Below, one piece after another: positions 6,831-10,766 of a stretch of DNA of 10,766 nucleotides. Under the pieces are notes generated by a model that saw only the letters and a program-made list of their open reading frames with translations, searched no databases and was not told where the DNA came from. Each line of letters starts with the position of its first letter. Position 1 is the stretch's first letter. Origin of the DNA: Phoronis ovalis. Taxonomy: Eukaryota; Phoronida; Phoronidae. Made by a program: the position numbers and the translations under genes. The stretch lies in contig JAOXYB010060190.1 in NCBI GenBank assembly GCA_028565635.1, positions 1 to 10,766 of the forward strand, given 5' to 3'.

Positions 6831-8042
6831 CAATATTGTAAAAACTATACATGGAAGGAAATTAATTTGTACACAACAATAACTTACACTCTTATTAATA
6901 CTGTACAGAATCTATTATTACTAGAAAGCTAACATCGCATATTTTTTGTTTACAAATCTAATTTGAACAATATTTACACTCTAAATTTTGTACATTTCCT
7001 TCTGCAAACAGTATACTAAAACATGCATTTCATGACATCACAGGCACATGCAACCCATTTACTTTTAAAGAGTAGAGTCATGCTTCATAAAACTATAATC
7101 ATTACTAGCATACACAGTATATGAACACAGAAACCTTTCATTGATGGACCAATCACTACAAACATTATTTGCATACAAAGTTACATAAACCCTGTAACCA
7201 TGCCTTGATTCACCACTTCTTACCACATGCTAGATTTCTCTAGTGCATAAGTAGACACTTTAAACCAGATGAAAATATGTTATGAATATTAATCTGCCAA
7301 AAATTTTGATCACTTTGTCTACAAGCTTTCTTCAGATTATTGATTATCTCTTGAATCACCTCTAGCTGTCGAGACAAATCAGTCGTCTGTTGTGTACTAA
7401 CAGCATGAGAAAACCACAATGTACATCAAATTTTCTGTGATTATGATGGATCTTTTTTAATCATTGTCATATATCTAACTACAAGCACTAGGTCCTGTAA
7501 AACCAGCAGGACCACATTTCATTGTTACATGGAGCAAAACTGGCAAATCATACTAATAAAAGTGAAAACAAAAGCAACAACAAAATGTATCTCATCTAAT
7601 TATGAATCAGCTAGTACTACAAACACACATGTAGTATTTTCAAACAAACTAAAACTTTTTTTTCAAATATAAATAATACTATTTTAATCCTAAAATCTTT
7701 TTATAATATTGTTATATTTGTATAACAGATACAACAAGCCATTGAAAAGAGTTACTGATTCCTAAACATAGTGACACAAGGAGCTTCCCGTATGTCAAAG
7801 GGTATTCACAAAATCATACACAGACTGGTATAAGGATATCCATCATTCTTATCCGCTGGGACATAAAAAAAGCATTTTAACTCATAAAACAAATGGTGGG
7901 TTCGCTTGACTTATAGAGCACTGTTCCCATCTATAGAAAGTCAATGTCACCACATATTACAACAAACACTGTGCATTTTTGTATGAATTCTGCTATTCTA
8001 CAGAAAAATACTTTCAAACATTTCGGTGCTTGCATTGGTGTA
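6831..8042 (-). other. Probable 3' UTR of the GABPB-like gene
   Basis: About 1.2 kb of AT-rich sequence between the TAG at 8043 and the AATAAA cluster. The only notable content is the coiled-coil-like open stretch at 7240-7386. No other gene is recognisable on either strand. Confidence 0.45.
7240..7386 (-). CDS. Candidate alternative 3' terminal exon of the GABPB-like gene (coiled coil)
   Basis: A 49-codon open stretch (48 residues plus TAG) not part of the main reading frame. A CAG acceptor (7387-7389) would let it join in phase 0 directly to the exon ending at 8385, which leaves in phase 0. It begins TTDLSRQLEVIQEIINNLKK. Residues L4, L8, I11, I15, L18, C22 and F29 fall on a clean a/d heptad pattern (spacing 4-3-4-3). 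Vertebrate GABP-beta has a C-terminal leucine zipper about 25 residues after its basic PAK motif, and this exon would place the heptads at about the same distance. No sequence match to the vertebrate zipper is obvious, so the case rests on position, phase and heptads. It may otherwise be non-coding 3' UTR. Confidence 0.45.
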   Translation of the reverse strand, partial: TTDLSRQLEVIQEIINNLKKACRQSDQNFWQINIHNIFSSGLKCLLMH

Positions 8043-8138
8043 CTATACTGACTCAGAACTTATTTCTGTCACAGACTGCACATTTCCATTTTCTGGATCT
8101 AGAGTTTCATGTAAACTGGTAGTTGTATTATTTTTATC
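8043..8138 (-). CDS. GABPB: GABPB-like terminal exon without zipper
   Basis: The acceptor is CATTTTGTAG; phase 0 in, ending in TAG at 8045-8043. It encodes DKNNTTTSLHETLDPENGN then VQSVTEISSESV, a polar, acidic tail without heptads. Confidence 0.68.
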   Translation of the reverse strand, partial: DKNNTTTSLHETLDPENGNVQSVTEISSESV

Positions 8139-10408
8139 CTACAAAATGTAGAGTGATTCAGTATTTTAATTAGTATGGCAAGACGAACAATCAAAATAAT
8201 ACAGCAAGACTACCCAAGCTGTTTACTGAATCTAATAGATCTAACAGACAAGTGTATGCAATACAGGTAAGTAAAAACAGGCATCATTATAATGAAAAAA
8301 AATTACTGATCACATAGCTGAAGAAACGCAGTACACAAGGTCATTAAGAGAGTTATACCCAATTGCAAAGCTTATGGTAATTACCTCTAGCCACTCGGAC
8401 ATTTCCGTCTTTACTTCTCCACTTTGTACTGATAGTTTTGTTTTTTTGGCAGGAGATTCATCAGTGTCTGAGGCTACAACAACAGTGATATGCATTTATT
8501 ATAATTGTTGTATTAAAAGACCACAAGTAGAATTAATTATCCATGAGTTTTTCAGGAACTCCACTGATAGATGGCAGCAGGAATCACTGGACATGAGCAA
8601 TCTTACTAAATGCAATATTGATTTCTTTCGCAAAAGTATCGGCAAGCACTATTCTGTTCCAAAAACATGTAAGGGCTCCATAGTGAGTGACATCTAGCAC
8701 AAACGCATATGTAAATTGGTCATATTTTTCTACTATCAGAAACTAATGGTATCTGCACAGGGATCATCTTTTAAAGACTATATTTAGCAAGATAAAAACA
8801 AATATGACAGATACTGCAGTTCATGTAGAGTACTTATTTCTGAACAACTAACTGTCACAGCCTTACAAAAATTGTTACTAGTTGACAATACTAACATGCT
8901 GTGCATTATATATAAGTAGCGACTGTTTACAATTAAATGTTTTGGCAACAAGTAATGAGATTTCATCATTTTGCTTACTATGATTAGCATCTCGATCTTG
9001 TAAAACTGCTTTTACATTTTCACCATCTTCAGTCACTAAAGTAATCACTTTCTACAATCAAAGAACATGACATTGTTACCACAATATATCTTCTTTCTAA
9101 AGTAATTAGCATAAACAACCAAACATCCATGTCTTATTCTAATAATATTTCATTTCTTTTGTTAACAGCTTATTTTGTCCAGAAAAATAAGTATAAAACA
9201 ATCTCTTTCTTAAAAAATAATCCTGGACTAGCATTAGTATCTGACAAATATTCTGAAATATTCTGACCTGAGGTCCATTAGCTGATTGTTCTTTGCTGTC
9301 TGTTTGCTGCTTCCCCTTTACAAAACTAAGAGCTAATTTTCCTGCTTCTGAAAAATTACATAAAAGAGCACATATGTTTATAATATTTCAAATTTCAAAA
9401 CTAAAAGCATATTTTAGAAATGTCTCTCGTACTAATGTGGCAATGATTACTCCATACAAATATTTGTTTAGGCCAAAAATTCTGTTTCTATTAGAGCTCT
9501 ATCAAATATAGTCATTGAATAAAGAATGTGATTTGTGTACTAACCAGAAATGTATTAAAGATGTCTTGCTTTTGACAAAAACACATAATCTCCAACTCAT
9601 TTACAAAAAATTTAGCAGAGACACATTTTTAACAGCCTCTACTTTCTTTCACATTACATTTAAAATGAGTAGTACTTTGAGTTTTTTAACTAATACTTAA
9701 AACAATGTGAGAATTATATCAGTTTTACCCTTGACTGTCTGAAAGATGATATCCAATTTCATGTAAAATAATATCAAAAGAAGTTAAAATGTTAAGATGT
9801 AAAAAAATACCTGTTAATGTAAAAGACTGTCCAGTTCCTAACTGTGAAGCAACTATGGAGGAAGCCTCACTAGTGGATATCATTGTAATTCCATGAGTTT
9901 CTAACCAGTTCAATGTATCCGAGGCAGACACATCTATTGCAACATAAAACAAAACGAAGTAAATACTTTGGTAACTGTACTGTATACTTCTACAACTTAT
10001 GTTTTAAAATTTAGAAAAGAATTAGAAAAGTGCCTACAATGATAGACACAACAGACATTTTTATCCATCCAAAAGCTTAAACCAGATCATATAAAGTTTG
10101 AAGTTTTTGAAGTTCATTCTTTGAACCAGATCATATAAAGTTTGAAGCTTTCGAGGTTCATTTCTTTAACTTTGCATTGTTTTCAATAAATGTTCACAAG
10201 ATGATCATTTCTTCACTCAGAATTTGTTACTGAAAATACTTGTTAACAAAATACATCTATTCCGGGTTCTATTTGGAAACTAACCAAATACTACATGGTT
10301 GTACAGTAAACTGAATAGCATACTAACTAGTGGATGACTCTCTCATTGGTCCAGTTACTTCTGCTAGTGCAGCCAATGTTGCCAGGTCATCATTATTTGT
10401 TGTGGATG
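8043..10408 (-). CDS. GABPB: GA-binding protein beta subunit-like (GABPB/NRF-2 beta), C-terminal part, 6 exons
   Basis: Joining complement 10328-10408, 9811-9933, 9268-9347, 8979-9051, 8385-8473 and 8043-8138 gives 542 nt with all phases matching and a TAG stop. GABP-beta is the ankyrin-repeat partner of the ETS protein GABP-alpha and supplies the transactivation region of this nuclear transcription factor. Evidence is the ordered set of motifs: DDLATLAALAEVTGP (vertebrate GABPB has a closely similar LATLAALAE segment), then KVITLVTEDG (like VITIVTDG), then ESPAKKTK (like the PPAKR basic motif). The ankyrin repeats must be in upstream exons outside the window. The extra segment TLNWLETHGITMIST lies between the first two motifs. 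This reading frame ends without the family's leucine zipper, suggesting a short isoform or an alternative last exon. Assignment rests on short motifs, so it is less secure than the other two genes. Confidence 0.78.
8385..8473 (-). CDS. GABPB: GABPB-like exon (ESPAKKTK basic motif)
   Basis: The acceptor is GTTGTTGTAG and the donor GTAATT; phase 1 in, phase 0 out. It encodes SDTDESPAKKTKLSVQSGEV then KTEMSEWLE. The basic cluster after an acidic stretch resembles a nuclear localisation signal (inference). Confidence 0.76.
8474..8978 (-). other. GABPB-like intron
   Basis: A 505-bp GT-AG intron between the VITLVTEDG and PAKK exons. Plus-strand open frames over it (8374-8697) are antisense and carry no domain. 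Confidence 0.75.
8979..9051 (-). CDS. GABPB: GABPB-like exon (VITLVTEDG)
   Basis: The acceptor is GATTGTAG and the donor GTAAGC; phase 0 in, phase 1 out. It encodes KVITLVTEDGENVKAVLQD then RDANH, matching the VITIVTDG stretch of the vertebrate transactivation region. Confidence 0.77.
9268..9347 (-). CDS. GABPB: GABPB-like exon (EAGKLALSFVKG)
   Basis: The acceptor is AATTTTTCAG and the donor GTCAGA; phase 1 in, phase 0 out. It encodes AGKLALSFVKGKQQTDSKEQ then SANGPQ. Confidence 0.72.
9348..9810 (-). other. GABPB-like intron
   Basis: A 463-bp AT-rich intron. Two plus-strand open frames (9293-9511, 9515-9700) show no recognisable motif and overlap the antisense of a supported exon. Confidence 0.75.
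9811..9933 (-). CDS. GABPB: GABPB-like exon (NWLETHGITM)
   Basis: The acceptor is TTGCAATAG and the donor GTATTT; phase 1 in and out, 123 nt. It encodes VSASDTLNWLETHGITMIST then SEASSIVASQLGTGQSFTLT. Because it is symmetric (1-1), it could be skipped without shifting the frame. Confidence 0.75.
9934..10327 (-). other. GABPB-like intron with a 44-bp duplication
   Basis: A 394-bp phase-1 intron. Its notable content is the imperfect tandem repeat at 10080-10167. Confidence 0.75.
10080..10167 (+). repeat. Imperfect 44-bp tandem duplication
   Basis: Two adjacent 44-bp copies (10080-10123 and 10124-10167), both starting AACCAGATCATATAAAGTTT. The first 24 bp are identical; the remainder differs at several positions, mostly T/C and A/G changes, so this duplication is older than the one at 6724-6785. 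Confidence 0.9.
10328..10408 (-). CDS. GABPB: GABPB-like exon with LATLAALAE motif
   Basis: The acceptor is TGATATTACAG and the donor GTTAGT; phase 1 in and out. It encodes STTNNDDLATLAALAEVTGP then MRESST. This is the most diagnostic exon of the gene. Confidence 0.8.
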
Positions 10409-10766
10409 CTGTAATATCATACAAAATTTTAAACATGAAAACAGTGAGCCAGTATCAAAGCTGCTGTAATAAATCATAAGTAATATTAAACATTTACAGA
10501 GCTGCTGTAATAAACTGTAACTTAAACAGTCAGGAGCAAGAAAAACCAGAGCTGCAGTCCATGGAGCTAAAACAGTGCATAAAAAGCAGGCTACTTTGGA
10601 CTAAATGCAGACTGCAAGGAGTACATTGTATGTAAAACACCTTTTTCTTGTACAAAAGTCAAAGCAAGTGAAATCAATGACAAGTTAATACATGCTTAAC
10701 TAGACATTCGGTGAGTTGTAAACAACTCCGAGAGTGTACCCCCAGCTGAGAATGTTGAATGTTGGA
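10409..10766 (-). other. Probable further GABPB-like intron; no exon recognised
   Basis: The expected upstream exon must leave in phase 1 and should lead back to the ankyrin repeats, but I see no ankyrin-like coding here. The only structure is the 15-bp direct repeat and a short inverted repeat at 10713-10728. Confidence 0.55.
10459..10514 (+). repeat. 15-bp direct repeat, 41 bp apart
   Basis: AGCTGCTGTAATAAA occurs at 10459-10473 and 10500-10514. The intervening sequence is not clearly duplicated. Confidence 0.8.

Noticed and set aside
7800-7860. Possible small minus-strand exon after a CCCAG acceptor-like site
   Set aside because: The frames close within 14-17 codons and nothing links it in phase with a neighbouring exon; it is probably 3' UTR.
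8374-8697. 107-codon plus-strand open frame
   Set aside because: It is antisense to the PAKK exon and runs into the intron; no domain is visible.
10713-10728. Inverted repeat GAGTTGT-AA-ACAACTC
   Set aside because: Seven-bp arms near the window edge; no flanking structure shows that it belongs to a mobile element.

Overview
The window is a piece of an animal nuclear genome, most likely an arthropod. The DNA is AT-rich, genes are split by short GT-AG introns (about 0.08-1 kb), there are no operon-like arrangements, and coding occupies a minority of the sequence. The protease family and exon style fit an arthropod, but I cannot name the order or species. Exon boundaries below were read by hand from splice consensus, frame continuity and recognisable protein motifs.

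Layout. (1) Positions 1-2211, plus strand: the 3' half of a lysophosphatidylglycerol acyltransferase (LPGAT1-like) gene, with three exons seen, ending at a TAA at 2209-2211 and followed by a 3' UTR. (2) Positions 2638-3122: a non-autonomous DNA transposon (MITE) with long terminal inverted repeats and a TAA target duplication, sitting exactly in the gap between two convergent genes. (3) Positions 3321-6280, minus strand: a complete eight-exon gene for a secreted 352-residue chymotrypsin-fold serine protease zymogen with a signal peptide, an eight-cysteine N-terminal module, a Thr-rich linker and an intact catalytic triad. Its S1 pocket reads Gly189/Asp226, as in crab collagenase. (4) Positions about 6300-6800: intergenic, containing an exact 31-bp tandem duplication. 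(5) Positions about 6800-10408, minus strand: the 3' part of a GA-binding protein beta subunit (GABPB/NRF-2 beta-like) gene. Six consecutive exons stay in frame to a TAG at 8043-8045. A further open stretch at 7240-7386 has a coiled-coil heptad pattern and looks like an alternative 3' terminal exon. (6) Positions 10409-10766: probably intron, with short direct repeats.

The three genes do not form a pathway: one is a membrane lipid-remodelling enzyme, one a secreted digestive/immune-type protease, and one a subunit of an ETS-family transcription factor. I see no mobile defence system, RNA gene or CRISPR array. The most useful observations are the atypical protease pocket and its unassigned cysteine module, the hidden candidate leucine-zipper exon of the GABPB gene, and the MITE abutting the protease polyadenylation site.
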